Below, piece by piece: positions 1-8,088 of a DNA stretch of 64,000 bases (positions are counted from its first letter, which is position 1; every line of letters begins with the position of its first letter). The stretch comes from Proteiniborus ethanoligenes. Its GTDB lineage: Bacteria > Bacillota > Clostridia > Tissierellales > Proteiniboraceae. Position numbers and translations under genes: made by a program. Where the stretch lies: contig NZ_FNQE01000017.1 in the NCBI RefSeq assembly GCF_900107485.1, forward strand, positions 1 to 64,000. Reading direction: 5' to 3'. Under the pieces are notes generated by a model. That model was not told where the DNA came from, made no database searches, and worked only from the letters and a program-made list of their open reading frames with translations.

Positions 1-164
1 ATGCCTTTTATCTGTTGGTAATTTGATATCCTTAATAGATTTTATCTAATTCCTGTGGATAATTCTCAATTTCCATTCTGCAACTATCTATTTTTTTAAA
101 ATAATATTACTAAATAGCCATAAGCTATTTAAAAACCTTATACAAAATATAAACTATGACTTAT

Positions 165-194
165 TTGACAGTCTTATTCTCTAACTGTTATCAT
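165..194 (+). promoter_or_regulatory. Promoter of the DUF188 gene
   Basis: A perfect -35 box TTGACA at 165-170 and a -10 box TATCAT at 189-194 are separated by 18 bases. They sit about 40 bases before the coding start at 236. The remaining 5' part of the window (1-164) is AT-rich and shows no gene that I can support. Confidence 0.6.
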
Positions 195-235
195 ATTACT
201 TAATAAATACAAAACTAGACATAGTGAGGTTTGCC

Positions 236-676
236 ATGAGAGTATTAGTTGATGCTGATGCATGTCCTGTTAAGGAAATTATAGTAGAAGTCTGTAAAGA
301 TTACAATGTTGAAGTAATAATGTTTGCTGATACTAGTCATTTAATAAATCTAGAATGCACAGTAATTACCCTTGATAAGGGTTGTGATTCTGTAGATATT
401 GCAATAGCTAATTCTTGCAACAAAAATGATATTGTTGTTACTCAAGACTATGGTGTTGCTTCTATGGTTTTAGGTGCTGGATGCTATGCTATAAATCAAA
501 ACGGGCTTATATATAACAAAGAAAATATTGATAGACTTATGTTTGAAAGATTCTTGTCTCAAAAATCAAGACGTGCCGGCTTAAAAGGCTCAAAACATAG
601 AAAGAGAACTAAAGAAAACAACAATGCTTTTAAAAGCTCTTTTATTAAGCTATTAAATATAGCTAAAGAACAATAA
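236..676 (+). CDS. DUF188 / YaiI-YqxD family protein (UPF0178)
   Basis: A 146-residue protein of the DUF188 family, which has a PIN-like nuclease fold but no settled function. The family signature VDADACP lies at residues 5-11, and a basic segment KSRRAGLKGSKHRKRT near the C-terminus suggests nucleic acid contact. A longer reading from a GTG at 224 exists. I prefer ATG 236, because GTGAGG at 224-229 then serves as the ribosome binding site at normal spacing and the protein begins MRVLVDADACP, as is usual for the family. It stands alone on the plus strand with its own promoter, converging on the prenyltransferase gene. The family call is firm; the biochemical role is unknown. Confidence 0.9.
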   Translation: MRVLVDADACPVKEIIVEVCKDYNVEVIMFADTSHLINLECTVITLDKGCDSVDIAIANSCNKNDIVVTQDYGVASMVLGAGCYAINQNGLIYNKENIDRLMFERFLSQKSRRAGLKGSKHRKRTKENNNAFKSSFIKLLNIAKEQ

Positions 677-694
677 GTTTTTTATAGTCTCATA

Positions 695-729
695 AAGAAT
701 GTAGAAGCATAGGTCCTCACTGCATTCTT
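695..729. terminator. Shared terminator-like hairpin between convergent genes
   Basis: AAGAATGTAG (695-704) pairs with CTGCATTCTT (720-729) over ten positions including one G-U. It lies between the converging DUF188 and prenyltransferase genes. There is no clean T-run directly after the stem on either strand, so the call is tentative. Confidence 0.45.
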
Positions 730-1685
730 CATGATATATTTTTAATAACAGCTCCAATACCTATTGTAATGACTTGTACAATATTTAATAGTACAAAATT
801 TTTCACAGCTAAAATAAAAGTGTCTTTTTTAGTCTGCAAATGAGCAAACCTTTTAATATTTTTATTTACTAGTATTAAAGTAAGTAGTGAAATAGCAGTT
901 ATACTAGGTACTATTCTCAGTATTAATAGAAGAATAATATCTAAATATGCAATACAATATAGGGCTTTAAATAGTTTAAGTGCTTTCTCTTTGCCAATAA
1001 ATATTGGTAAAGTATATCTTTTATTCTCTATATCATCTTCCATATCACAAATGTTATTAGCAAGCATAATATTCCCAATTCCCACAATAGGAGGAACACA
1101 TAATAAGAATATATATATTATTTCTTTAACATTTATTCCAAAATTTAAAACTTCATTAGAGTAGGAATAGAAAATAATATTTTTGTCAAACACATGAATA
1201 TAGATTGAGATAAACACTATTATAAATCCCATAAAAATCCCTGAAAATATTTCACCTAATGGTAGCCTCGATATTGGTATAGGTCCATATGAATACAGTA
1301 CTGATGCAATAAAGGATACAATGCCTAACAATAGAATAATAAAATTTGTATTTAAATACAGTAACACCCCAAAGACTATAGCAGCTAAAAATAATACCCC
1401 TATAGTAGCTATAACTATGCTTTCTTTTAAATTATATTTCACTATGGCATTATGAGTTTCATAATTATAGCCATGCTTTTTTATTGCTTTTCTATAATCC
1501 ACATAGTTATTTATTGCAGTAGTACCCATATCCACACATAGTAAGGATATAAACATTATACTAAAATTCTTAAAATTAAAGCTTTCAAATCTATACAGTG
1601 TATATGCTGTTCCTAAAAAAAATGGAATCATGCTGGCTACTTTTGTTTGGATTTCTACTAGTTTAAGAAAGCTTGATATGGTCAT
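729..1685 (-). CDS. UbiA-family prenyltransferase (MenA-like)
   Basis: A polytopic membrane protein of 318 residues from the UbiA superfamily, which transfers polyprenyl chains to aromatic acceptors using Mg-diphosphate. The first Asp-rich motif appears as NNYVDYR (about residues 59-65, a variant of NDxxD) and the second as NNICDMEDD (about 208-216). Hydrophobic segments fill the rest. ATG 1685 is chosen over a longer reading from 1712 because AGGAGG lies just before it at good spacing. Resemblance is closest to 1,4-dihydroxy-2-naphthoate prenyltransferases, but no other menaquinone genes are nearby, so the acceptor is uncertain. It follows the UPF0173 gene by 70 bases and could share its transcript. 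Confidence 0.82.
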   Translation of the reverse strand: MTISSFLKLVEIQTKVASMIPFFLGTAYTLYRFESFNFKNFSIMFISLLCVDMGTTAINNYVDYRKAIKKHGYNYETHNAIVKYNLKESIVIATIGVLFLAAIVFGVLLYLNTNFIILLLGIVSFIASVLYSYGPIPISRLPLGEIFSGIFMGFIIVFISIYIHVFDKNIIFYSYSNEVLNFGINVKEIIYIFLLCVPPIVGIGNIMLANNICDMEDDIENKRYTLPIFIGKEKALKLFKALYCIAYLDIILLLILRIVPSITAISLLTLILVNKNIKRFAHLQTKKDTFILAVKNFVLLNIVQVITIGIGAVIKNIS

Positions 1686-1755
1686 GTTTTTCCTCCTAAT
1701 TTGTATAAGCAAAATATTAATATTTGCTAAATCTATTATGCCTATTTTATAATAA

Positions 1756-2433
1756 CTATAATTCTATTCCATCTCCAAAGGATAATGCTCTTACCTCTGT
1801 ATCCTTTACCTTGTTTTTAAAAGATAATGGATCAGCTTTTATAACAGGGAATGTATCATAATGCATAGGTATGACAATCTTAGGCTTAATAAACTCAACT
1901 GCCTTCACTGCATCCTCTATATCCATTGTGTAATTCCCACCGATTGGAAGGAACGCAAGGTCTATTTTTTCATCCTCTAACAGCTTCATGTCCATGGTAA
2001 GCCCAGTATCACCAGCATGATATATTTTTCTCCCCTCAGCTTGAATTAAAAAACCACATGGATTGCCTCCATAAATTATGTCTGTCCCATCAAATATGCC
2101 TGAGCCATGTAAGGCTGGGGTCATTTTAACTATACCAAAATCTAATTCTACTCTGCCACCAATATGCATAGTATGAATATTCAAATTATGCCTTTCTAAA
2201 TAATTTCCTATTTCGAAATTACATATTATTTTAGAGCCCCACTTCTTCCCTATTTCTACAGTATCTCCTAAGTGGTCACCATGCCCATGGGTTACAAAAA
2301 TATGAGTAATACCTTCTAAGTCATCTAATTTAAGTGGACAATTTGGATTACCTGTAATAAATGGATCAATTATTCCTTTTATTTTTTGACCTTCTAGTAA
2401 AACCACAGAATGACTAAGATATTTAATTATCAT
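1756..2433 (-). CDS. Metal-dependent hydrolase, UPF0173 family
   Basis: A cytoplasmic metallo-beta-lactamase-fold hydrolase of 225 residues, the usual size for the UPF0173 (YtkL-like) family. The zinc-binding motif THGHGDH is at residues 48-54. Further ligands are AGDTG (about 140-144) and PMHYDTFP in the C-terminal third. The start ATG 2433 is preceded by AAAGGGTGG. The natural substrate of this family is not established. It lies upstream of the prenyltransferase in the same direction. Confidence 0.88.
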   Translation of the reverse strand: MIIKYLSHSVVLLEGQKIKGIIDPFITGNPNCPLKLDDLEGITHIFVTHGHGDHLGDTVEIGKKWGSKIICNFEIGNYLERHNLNIHTMHIGGRVELDFGIVKMTPALHGSGIFDGTDIIYGGNPCGFLIQAEGRKIYHAGDTGLTMDMKLLEDEKIDLAFLPIGGNYTMDIEDAVKAVEFIKPKIVIPMHYDTFPVIKADPLSFKNKVKDTEVRALSFGDGIEL

Positions 2434-2561
2434 TAAACCACCCTTTCAATTTTATAGAATATGTATAGTACCATTATATTGTATTTAAACTCAGACTTTC
2501 AAGTATAGAGGTAAAGTTCTTTTTAATAAAAAATAATAAGGTTGAACTTTATACTCCTTAT

Positions 2562-2600
2562 AAAAAAAAGAGTAGCTAGTACAATTCTTACTTGCTACCC
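2562..2600 (-). terminator. Terminator of the pduL-deoC operon
   Basis: GTAGCTAGTA (2572-2581) can pair with TACTTGCTAC (2589-2598) with one mismatch and a seven-base loop. On the minus strand the stem is followed closely by a run of T (2562-2569). It directly follows deoC. Confidence 0.75.
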
Positions 2601-2607
2601 TACAGCT

Positions 2608-3279
2608 TTAATAGCTGCCGTCTGCTGCTTTTATTCCTTCAACAATCTCTACTGAAGAACTAGCACCTATTCTAGTTGCTCCTGCTTCTATCATTTCCTT
2701 TGCCTTTTCAGAATCCCTAATACCTCCTGAAGCTTTTACGCCAATTTGAGGTCCTACTGATTCTCTCATAAGTATAATGTCTTCCTTTGTAGCTCCACCT
2801 GTGTTAAAGCCAGTGGATGTTTTTACATAATCAGCTCCTGCTTCCACAGCTAATTTGCAAGCTATTTCTTTTTCTTCATCTGTAAGTAAACAGGTTTCAA
2901 TAATAACCTTTACTAATGCCCTACCTTTTGCAGCTTCTACTACTGCCTTTATGTCTTCCCTTACTATATCGTATTCTTTATCCTTTAATGCCCCTACGTT
3001 AATTACCATATCTAGCTCATCTGCGCCATTTTCTATGGCATTTTTTGCTTCAAATGCCTTTACTTCTTTATTAGTGCTACCTAGCGGAAAGCCTATTACT
3101 GAAGTAACCTTTACACCAGAGCCTTCTAATTGGCTTTTAACGAAATTCACATAGTAGGGATTGACACAAACTGAAGCAAATTTATACTCTCTTGCTTCTT
3201 CACAAACCTTTTTCACCATTTCCTTAGTGATTTCAGGTTTCAAAATAGTATGGTCTATCATTGAAGCTAAATTATTCAT
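2608..3279 (-). CDS. deoC: Deoxyribose-phosphate aldolase
   Basis: DeoC splits 2-deoxyribose-5-phosphate into glyceraldehyde-3-phosphate and acetaldehyde in the cytoplasm. It is a class I aldolase barrel of 223 residues, the usual length. The Schiff-base lysine is in VKTSTGF (K153), a second conserved lysine is in GVKASGG (K182) and the proton-relay aspartate is in DELDMVIN (about D90). It ends an apparent two-gene operon after pduL (13-base gap) and is followed by a terminator. The partner is telling: the acetaldehyde released can be oxidised to acetyl-CoA elsewhere and then turned to acetyl phosphate by PduL. No deoxyribokinase or phosphopentomutase gene is in the window. Confidence 0.96.
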   Translation of the reverse strand: MNNLASMIDHTILKPEITKEMVKKVCEEAREYKFASVCVNPYYVNFVKSQLEGSGVKVTSVIGFPLGSTNKEVKAFEAKNAIENGADELDMVINVGALKDKEYDIVREDIKAVVEAAKGRALVKVIIETCLLTDEEKEIACKLAVEAGADYVKTSTGFNTGGATKEDIILMRESVGPQIGVKASGGIRDSEKAKEMIEAGATRIGASSSVEIVEGIKAADGSY

Positions 3280-3292
3280 TTATTTACCTCCA

Positions 3293-3865
3293 CTATTTTA
3301 TTAGCTCTACCATATCGCCGTTTTTCACTCCTGCTGCATTTCCTTCGTCTACATCAACATGCATTTCTAAAGCATACTCTGGGTGAACCCTCACTAATAC
3401 ATTTTCAAATATTAAACCTCTTTCTCCTCCAACTCTAACTTTTACTCTGTCCTTATCATTAACACCAAAATCTTCAGCATCAGCAGTATGCATGTGTATA
3501 TGCCTAGCAGCTGCAATAATTCCTTCTGTAATCTGTACTTCTCCTTTTGGTCCTACAAGCTTAGCGCCAGGGCTTCCTGCTAAATCTCCAGAATCTCTTA
3601 CTGGTGGAACCACCCCTAATGTAAAACCGTCAGCTAGTGAAACCTCTATTTGTGTGTTTTTTCTTGCTGGTCCTAAAACCCTAACACCCTTTAATGTGTT
3701 TTTAGGTCCTACTACATCAATTTTTTCTTCGCAAGCATATTGACCAGGCTGAGATAAATCCTTGGTTTTATTAAGTTCATGTCCTTCTCCGAAAAGTATT
3801 TTTATGTGCTCTTCGCTAAGATGAACATGTCTGTTTGATAGTGCTATTGGAAGTGTGTTTTTCAT
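3293..3865 (-). CDS. pduL: Phosphate propanoyltransferase (PduL-type phosphotransacylase)
   Basis: PduL exchanges CoA for phosphate on acetyl or propionyl groups, an alternative to Pta. The 190-residue protein starts with the family signature SNRHVHLS (residues 10-17) and carries a second histidine cluster AARHIHMHTADAEDFGV (about 119-135); these histidines form the zinc site in characterised members. There is no N-terminal extension of the kind that targets PduL to microcompartments, so a free cytoplasmic role is likely. ATG 3865 follows AGGAGGAATAGGTT. It is the first gene of a pduL-deoC pair, which suggests use in acetaldehyde disposal from deoxyribose. Confidence 0.94.
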   Translation of the reverse strand: MKNTLPIALSNRHVHLSEEHIKILFGEGHELNKTKDLSQPGQYACEEKIDVVGPKNTLKGVRVLGPARKNTQIEVSLADGFTLGVVPPVRDSGDLAGSPGAKLVGPKGEVQITEGIIAAARHIHMHTADAEDFGVNDKDRVKVRVGGERGLIFENVLVRVHPEYALEMHVDVDEGNAAGVKNGDMVELIK

Positions 3866-3970
3866 AACCTATTCCTCCTCATTAGATATTTATTATTAGT
3901 TTAGTTGTTAAAACTTCCTACAAAGTAAATTATAATTCTTTTGGCAATAAAAATCAAATACCCTTGAGGC

Positions 3971-4543
3971 TTATAAAACTAGCTCTTTTCCCTTTTCAAA
4001 TGCTATTTCCAAAATATCTTGCCGCTCCCAAACTGGTATTTCATCAGTGTTTGAGGAGAATAAATTGTATTTATATTCAGTGTTTATTGCTTTAAAAAAT
4101 AAATCCATTACAGGAATGCAAGCATCAAAATGCTCTTTTCTTTCTGGTGCTCCCCCTACGCTAATAAACATTCCAACTCTTTTTTTATTCCTGTCTATAG
4201 AAGGATTTTTTAGAACATATTTGCTGGACCAGTAGACTTGGCATCTATCTATCATTATTTTAGTTAAACTGCTTACTGTATTAAAATATAATGGTGAAGC
4301 AATAATGATTATATCGCTATGATTAAAATCGTCATATATATCTGTCATATCATCTTTAATAAAGCACTTCCCTGTTTTTTCACACACTGCACAGGCTTTA
4401 CAGAGGGACATATCCATGTCGTTTAAGTATACTTTTTTTATTTCTACTCTATTTGTCCTCACACCTTCTAAGACAGCATCTAATAATCTGTCTGTGTTTT
4501 TGTTTTTTCTCTGACTCCCCATAATTGCTAAAACCTTTTTCAT
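3971..4543 (-). CDS. Flavodoxin-fold iron-sulfur flavoprotein (NADPH-dependent FMN reductase family)
   Basis: A 190-residue protein of the FMN-reductase/iron-sulfur flavoprotein type. The N-terminus MKKVLAIMGSQRKNKNT is the FMN phosphate loop, and Cys48, Cys51, Cys54 and Cys60 (pattern CxxCxxCx5C) match the compact cluster motif of archaeal and clostridial iron-sulfur flavoproteins, which bind a 4Fe-4S centre. It probably shuttles electrons; its partner is not evident. It lies just downstream of folT but is separated from it by a strong hairpin, so it is likely its own unit, with AGGAGG before ATG 4543. Confidence 0.82.
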   Translation of the reverse strand: MKKVLAIMGSQRKNKNTDRLLDAVLEGVRTNRVEIKKVYLNDMDMSLCKACAVCEKTGKCFIKDDMTDIYDDFNHSDIIIIASPLYFNTVSSLTKIMIDRCQVYWSSKYVLKNPSIDRNKKRVGMFISVGGAPERKEHFDACIPVMDLFFKAINTEYKYNLFSSNTDEIPVWERQDILEIAFEKGKELVL

Positions 4544-4567
4544 AAAAACCTCCTTAATTATAATTAA

Positions 4568-4590
4568 GGCTACTAGATTAACTAGTAGCC
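4568..4590 (-). terminator. Hairpin after folT
   Basis: GGCTACTAG (4568-4576) and CTAGTAGCC (4582-4590) are perfect inverted copies with a five-base loop. On the minus strand it directly follows the folT stop codon; the T-rich tail is weak (TTAATTATAATTAA). Confidence 0.6.
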
Positions 4591-4596
4591 CTATGA

Positions 4597-5370
4597 TTAA
4601 CTTACTTTAACATGTTTGAAAGCTTTTGATATTGTATATATTATAGTTGTATGAAGCGGAATAACTATTAATCCAGCTAATATCCTTCCTGGTAATAATA
4701 TTAGAAAGCCTTTTTCATATAGCATTGATAGCCATAATGTATTTAGGCCTAGGGATATTATTATATATGGAACTGTTACTATAAATGCTATTTTATCTAT
4801 AGAGATAATTTCACCCTTACTGTTTTCTTTTCTAGACATAATAATTGGTATTGCAATAAATGATGCTACTAAAAGAACATAAAGCATGGCATATATCATA
4901 GGCATAGGCTTATCATACATATAGTAAGTCCCATTTTTCATAGCTAGTACCTTACTGTCAAATAATACAAGCACAATACCTACAGCTATTGAGGTAAGTA
5001 CAACTCCATTAATAATATTGTAGTTTATTTTAAACTTATTTTTTCTTATAAGCGAAAATAAAACTCCTGGTATAACTCCCCATAATATACTGCTTAACGT
5101 AAACCCTGGGAAAAATGCTGAGCCTTGCAAATTAATCATTACTCCAATTAAGTCGGCTATTACCCCGCTAAGCCCTCCCACTAAAGGTCCAAATAAGATT
5201 CCTGAAATAATAAGTGGAACTTCTCCAATGCCAAATCTTAATGTAGGAAGCCCTGCTAAAGGTATCATAAAAGAAAAAACTCTTGTAAGTACTATACTGA
5301 TTGCTGTAAGAAGACTTGCTCCAACTAGTGATCTTGTATCAATTTTCTTTTTGTTATTCATTTTCTTCAC
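4597..5370 (-). CDS. folT: Folate-specific ECF transporter substrate-binding subunit
   Basis: A membrane protein of 257 residues with the pattern of ECF S-components: a hydrophobic first helix (about 13-32), then GLPTLRFGIGEVPLIISGILFG-type sequence and further helices to the C-terminus. S-components capture a vitamin and use a shared EcfA/A'/T energising module, whose genes are not in this window. Folate is assigned mainly from the tetrahydrofolate riboswitch immediately upstream, which fits the FolT subfamily, and secondarily from sequence resemblance. The ribosome binding site AGAAGGAGGTG can be masked by the riboswitch platform. The protein is longer than many S-components because of a loop plus extra helices at about residues 115-200. 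Confidence 0.85.
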   Translation of the reverse strand: MKKMNNKKKIDTRSLVGASLLTAISIVLTRVFSFMIPLAGLPTLRFGIGEVPLIISGILFGPLVGGLSGVIADLIGVMINLQGSAFFPGFTLSSILWGVIPGVLFSLIRKNKFKINYNIINGVVLTSIAVGIVLVLFDSKVLAMKNGTYYMYDKPMPMIYAMLYVLLVASFIAIPIIMSRKENSKGEIISIDKIAFIVTVPYIIISLGLNTLWLSMLYEKGFLILLPGRILAGLIVIPLHTTIIYTISKAFKHVKVS

Positions 5371-5373
5371 CTC

Positions 5374-5430
5374 CTTCTCTTTTAGTGACAGTTATCTGCC
5401 ACATTAAAGAGAAGTCAGGCTCCCTAATGT
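5374..5430 (-). promoter_or_regulatory. Riboswitch expression platform with mutually exclusive hairpins
   Basis: Two exclusive folds are visible on the minus strand. Sequestor: bases 5406-5414 pair perfectly with 5374-5382, nine pairs that run into the ribosome binding site of folT, capping an inner stem TGGCAG/CTGTCA. Antisequestor: 5420-5430 pair with 5401-5411, and the pairing extends through 5431-5435 with 5396-5400 for sixteen pairs in all. Because 5431-5435 is also the 3' strand of the aptamer closing stem P1, ligand binding should break the antisequestor and hide the ribosome binding site. This predicts translation repressed by folate. Confidence 0.75.
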
Positions 5431-5534
5431 AACAGCGGACGCGGTAAAGTATCGCAGACTTATACATAAATAAATCTTTCGTTTAAAGGCAACTTCCCAT
5501 CCTTTAACACTTGACGTGCTTTACCTACTCTGTC
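5431..5534 (-). ncRNA. Tetrahydrofolate (THF, folT-type) riboswitch aptamer
   Basis: The minus strand reads with the class I THF layout. P1 is GACAG/CTGTT at the ends. P2 is GGTAAAG pairing with CTTTACC. The conserved internal pieces GGATGGGAAGTTGCC and ACGAAAG are present, and the 3' signature GCGTCCGCTGT corresponds to the GCAUCCGCU core of the family. It sits directly upstream of folT, the classic target. The match was made by eye from the known consensus; a covariance-model search would settle it. Confidence 0.85.
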
Positions 5535-5586
5535 AATTAACATAATCATTTTACACTAATCTATCTATTTTGTATATGTAAAAATG

Positions 5587-6558
5587 CTACAATATTTTTT
5601 CTTCATGCTTCTCTTCATTTAACTTAAATAAGTCGCTTATCAATTTAATTATTGATATTAATGCTATAGTAAAAATAATATACCCAACTATCATATAGTA
5701 ACCCTTATAAGGAGTAAAGTTTCCAAATACAATCATAGATGTACCTAGAAAAATATACTTAATTATTTTGCTCTTCGATAAAACTATATCTTTATAGCTT
5801 TTAAAATGTATTTTATTATCGGATATTTCATCAAAAATTAACTTTTTAATTTCTACATCTGAAGGATATAAATTCGCTTTTCTAATAATCTCTATTAGCT
5901 CTTCAATGTCTATTAGCTGAATATGAACATGCTTCTTTAGCTTTTCTGACAAGACTCTTGCTTCTTGAGTAAAGGATGAAGTGGTAATTATCACTCCTTT
6001 TTTTATGTCTTCTCTTCTTAGTCCTATAAAAAAGTCTCTAATAATATCTACCCCAACTTTATAATCATTATCATATTGGAAACATTTAATTCCTATTTTT
6101 GTTCCAGATAGATTACCTACCATATCTATGCCTCTTCGCTCTAATTTCATTATGTTTTCTAGTCCGTATTTATCTAAAATATCCATTATATGCTCTGTGT
6201 AATCGTTAGGAGAATGGTTTAATAGCTCTTTAAATGTTTTTTTTAATACTACTTGTCGATTTACTATCTGTATTTTTCTCTTTAGTTTTGATTTGTTTAT
6301 TCTATATACTACAAAATTATACAATGTAAATATCTGTATTGAAATTAGCAATGTAAATAAGAAGCTTTTACTTATGAAGAAAAAAAAGATAATTAAGCTG
6401 CTAAGAAAAAACACTTTAAATATAATTCTATCTAAAATCATTGCAAAATAGGTTTTTCCTTTTCCAGTCTTTTCATAATAATATCTTTTAAGCCTTATAT
6501 TATTTATTTTTTTGACTGTTATCTTTTTTATCTTATCATTTGTTACATTTATATCCAT
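5587..6558 (-). CDS. Membrane protein with Mrr-like restriction endonuclease domain
   Basis: A 323-residue protein with two N-terminal membrane helices (about 45-85), a central domain (about 105-230) and two C-terminal helices (about 268-312). The central part follows the Mrr catalytic pattern: LERRGIDMVGN supplies the acidic residue (D145), and IGIKCFQY supplies the catalytic lysine (K158). The usual Gln/Glu two residues before the lysine is replaced by Gly, so cleavage activity is uncertain. Later helices (VDIIRDFFIGLRREDIKKGVIITTS) match the family. ATG 6558 with AGGGAG is preferred over GTG 6567. It follows DedA and DUF1461 genes in the same direction. Its role is unknown; DNA surveillance at the membrane is only a guess. 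Confidence 0.68.
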   Translation of the reverse strand: MDINVTNDKIKKITVKKINNIRLKRYYYEKTGKGKTYFAMILDRIIFKVFFLSSLIIFFFFISKSFLFTLLISIQIFTLYNFVVYRINKSKLKRKIQIVNRQVVLKKTFKELLNHSPNDYTEHIMDILDKYGLENIMKLERRGIDMVGNLSGTKIGIKCFQYDNDYKVGVDIIRDFFIGLRREDIKKGVIITTSSFTQEARVLSEKLKKHVHIQLIDIEELIEIIRKANLYPSDVEIKKLIFDEISDNKIHFKSYKDIVLSKSKIIKYIFLGTSMIVFGNFTPYKGYYMIVGYIIFTIALISIIKLISDLFKLNEEKHEEKIL

Positions 6559-6628
6559 GCTATTCACTCCCTTCAGAATAGATTATCTCCAATCTAAGAG
6601 AAAAAATAACACAATTTGTTAAAAGAAC

Positions 6629-7306
6629 TTATTTTTTAATTATAGTATTTCTTCTGTCTAAAAATATGCCTATAGTTAGAACTAAAGCCAGTTCTACGAC
6701 AAAAAATAATAAAATCCTATAAGCTATGCTACTGAAAAAATCAAGTGGCAGCATTTGTATTAGGATATCTGTCTTTGGATCTAAAAGCCATAAATCATTA
6801 GTAAAAAAAATTTCATGAAAATGTGTAAAGTATTTATTAAAATCTATATACATTAGCAAACCTAATATTCCCATTAAAACTGCAGGCCATATTGAGGTTA
6901 TTATTAAAGCTTTACCTATTGCTTTTCTATTAAATATTATTAAGCCTACAATAGAAATAATAAATATAACCATCATAGTATTTCTTATTATATATCCTTT
7001 ATTAAATAACTCCTTTACATCTACCATATGCAATATTTCTCTTTCTTCAAATACCTGCTCCCTCTCTCCATTAACTTCTGTAAATATAATTAAATTTTCT
7101 CTTTTACCTTTTAAATAATCAAGCATTTCACTTGTTACATCCATTAGATTATCCATACTAATTCCTGTTTCTTCTGGGATGTTATGCTCTTTATACTTAT
7201 CTTCATAAAATTTCATATCAAAAGTGGCTATTTCTACATCAGTCATTAATAATATCATTGGTAGTGATATTGAAAGAAATAGGATAAATAATATAGTTTT
7301 TTTCAT
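6629..7306 (-). CDS. DUF1461 / TIGR01906 family integral membrane protein
   Basis: A 225-residue membrane protein with an N-terminal helix, a hydrophilic segment outside (about 25-105, with the family-like segment EEREILHMVDVKELF) and three further helices. This is the pattern of the TIGR01906/DUF1461 family, whose function is not known. Start choice: the reading opens at ATG 7321 inside the stop of the upstream gene, but GAGGGAG then lies within the gene. ATG 7306 has GAGGGAG at normal spacing, so I use it. It is tightly linked to the DedA gene before it. Confidence 0.72.
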   Translation of the reverse strand: MKKTILFILFLSISLPMILLMTDVEIATFDMKFYEDKYKEHNIPEETGISMDNLMDVTSEMLDYLKGKRENLIIFTEVNGEREQVFEEREILHMVDVKELFNKGYIIRNTMMVIFIISIVGLIIFNRKAIGKALIITSIWPAVLMGILGLLMYIDFNKYFTHFHEIFFTNDLWLLDPKTDILIQMLPLDFFSSIAYRILLFFVVELALVLTIGIFLDRRNTIIKK

Positions 7307-7321
7307 TTTCATCTCCCTCAT

Positions 7322-7942
7322 TTAATCAAATAGTCTTTTCTTTAATTGAAGCATAATAAAATAAATTATTAAAGAAATAATACCTATAATAATAATGTAT
7401 CTGTTATACTCATTCATCTTTTTAAATATAAGCTGCCAATTTTCGCCAAGTTTTTTGCCTAAAATTATAAGAGTGAAATTATGTAAAAAAGAAATTGTAA
7501 CTATTGATATATATGCAAATCTGCGTTTTACTCTAAACACACCTGCTGATAGTACGGTTAGGGAGAAAATTCCTGGAATAAATTTGCTTAGTATAATAGT
7601 CCATGCTCCTAGTTTTTTAAATATCTTGTTTAACTTTTCTATTTTATTTGTAGGAAATAGAAAAGTTATAATTTTAGAATGTAATATCCTCTCTTGCTTT
7701 TTTCTACCAATGTTGTATAGAAATATTGAAGAAGATGATGTGGCTACTACTGCATTAGTTACAACTAAAAATATATTTAAATGAGCAATCTCTGACAAAT
7801 AGCCTTCTAATATCAGTACCATGTCCCCAGGATAAGGTGGGAATAGGACTTGCAGAGATTGGGAAACAAAGAAAAACAAATAGGACAATAATACATTTTC
7901 ATTAACTATATTTTTTGCAAAGCTAATAATTAATTGCTCCAT
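7322..7942 (-). CDS. DedA family membrane protein
   Basis: A 206-residue polytopic protein of the DedA/VTT superfamily, members of which flip phospholipids or undecaprenyl phosphate across the membrane. The family loop appears near residues 30-42 (FPPYPGDMVLIL) and the reentrant-loop motif as SKFIPGIFSLTVLSAG (about 117-132), including the conserved Arg/Lys and Pro-Gly. ATG 7942 with AAGAGGTG is preferred to an upstream GTG at 7954. It heads a likely three-gene operon with the DUF1461 and Mrr-like genes, the latter two being of unknown function. Confidence 0.85.
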   Translation of the reverse strand: MEQLIISFAKNIVNENVLLSYLFFFVSQSLQVLFPPYPGDMVLILEGYLSEIAHLNIFLVVTNAVVATSSSSIFLYNIGRKKQERILHSKIITFLFPTNKIEKLNKIFKKLGAWTIILSKFIPGIFSLTVLSAGVFRVKRRFAYISIVTISFLHNFTLIILGKKLGENWQLIFKKMNEYNRYIIIIGIISLIIYFIMLQLKKRLFD

Positions 7943-8064
7943 TAATATATACACCTCTTATTAATTGTTTACCCTATAAATATTATATTCCTTCAAAATA
8001 TAATAGTATAAAAAAAACTGAATAAAATCAATCAATAATACGACTATTTTTATTCTTTATATAA

Positions 8065-8088
8065 AAAAACCCGATGATTCGGGTTTTT
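8065..8088. terminator. Terminator hairpin at the end of the 57-residue gene
   Basis: AAAAACCCGA (8065-8074) and TCGGGTTTTT (8079-8088) form a perfect ten-pair stem with a four-base loop. On the minus strand it overlaps the stop codon of the small gene at 8087-8260 and ends in a T-run. Confidence 0.8.

Noticed and set aside
1-164. A tiny minus-strand frame beginning MEIENYPQELDK near the left edge
   Set aside because: Only about fourteen codons and no clear ribosome binding site; it could equally be chance sequence.
2855-3154. Plus-strand open frame opposite deoC
   Set aside because: Antisense shadow of a well-conserved gene; no ribosome binding site and a biased, low-complexity composition. 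The same applies to most other antisense frames, for example at 3492-3743, 31880-32305 and 39205-39612.
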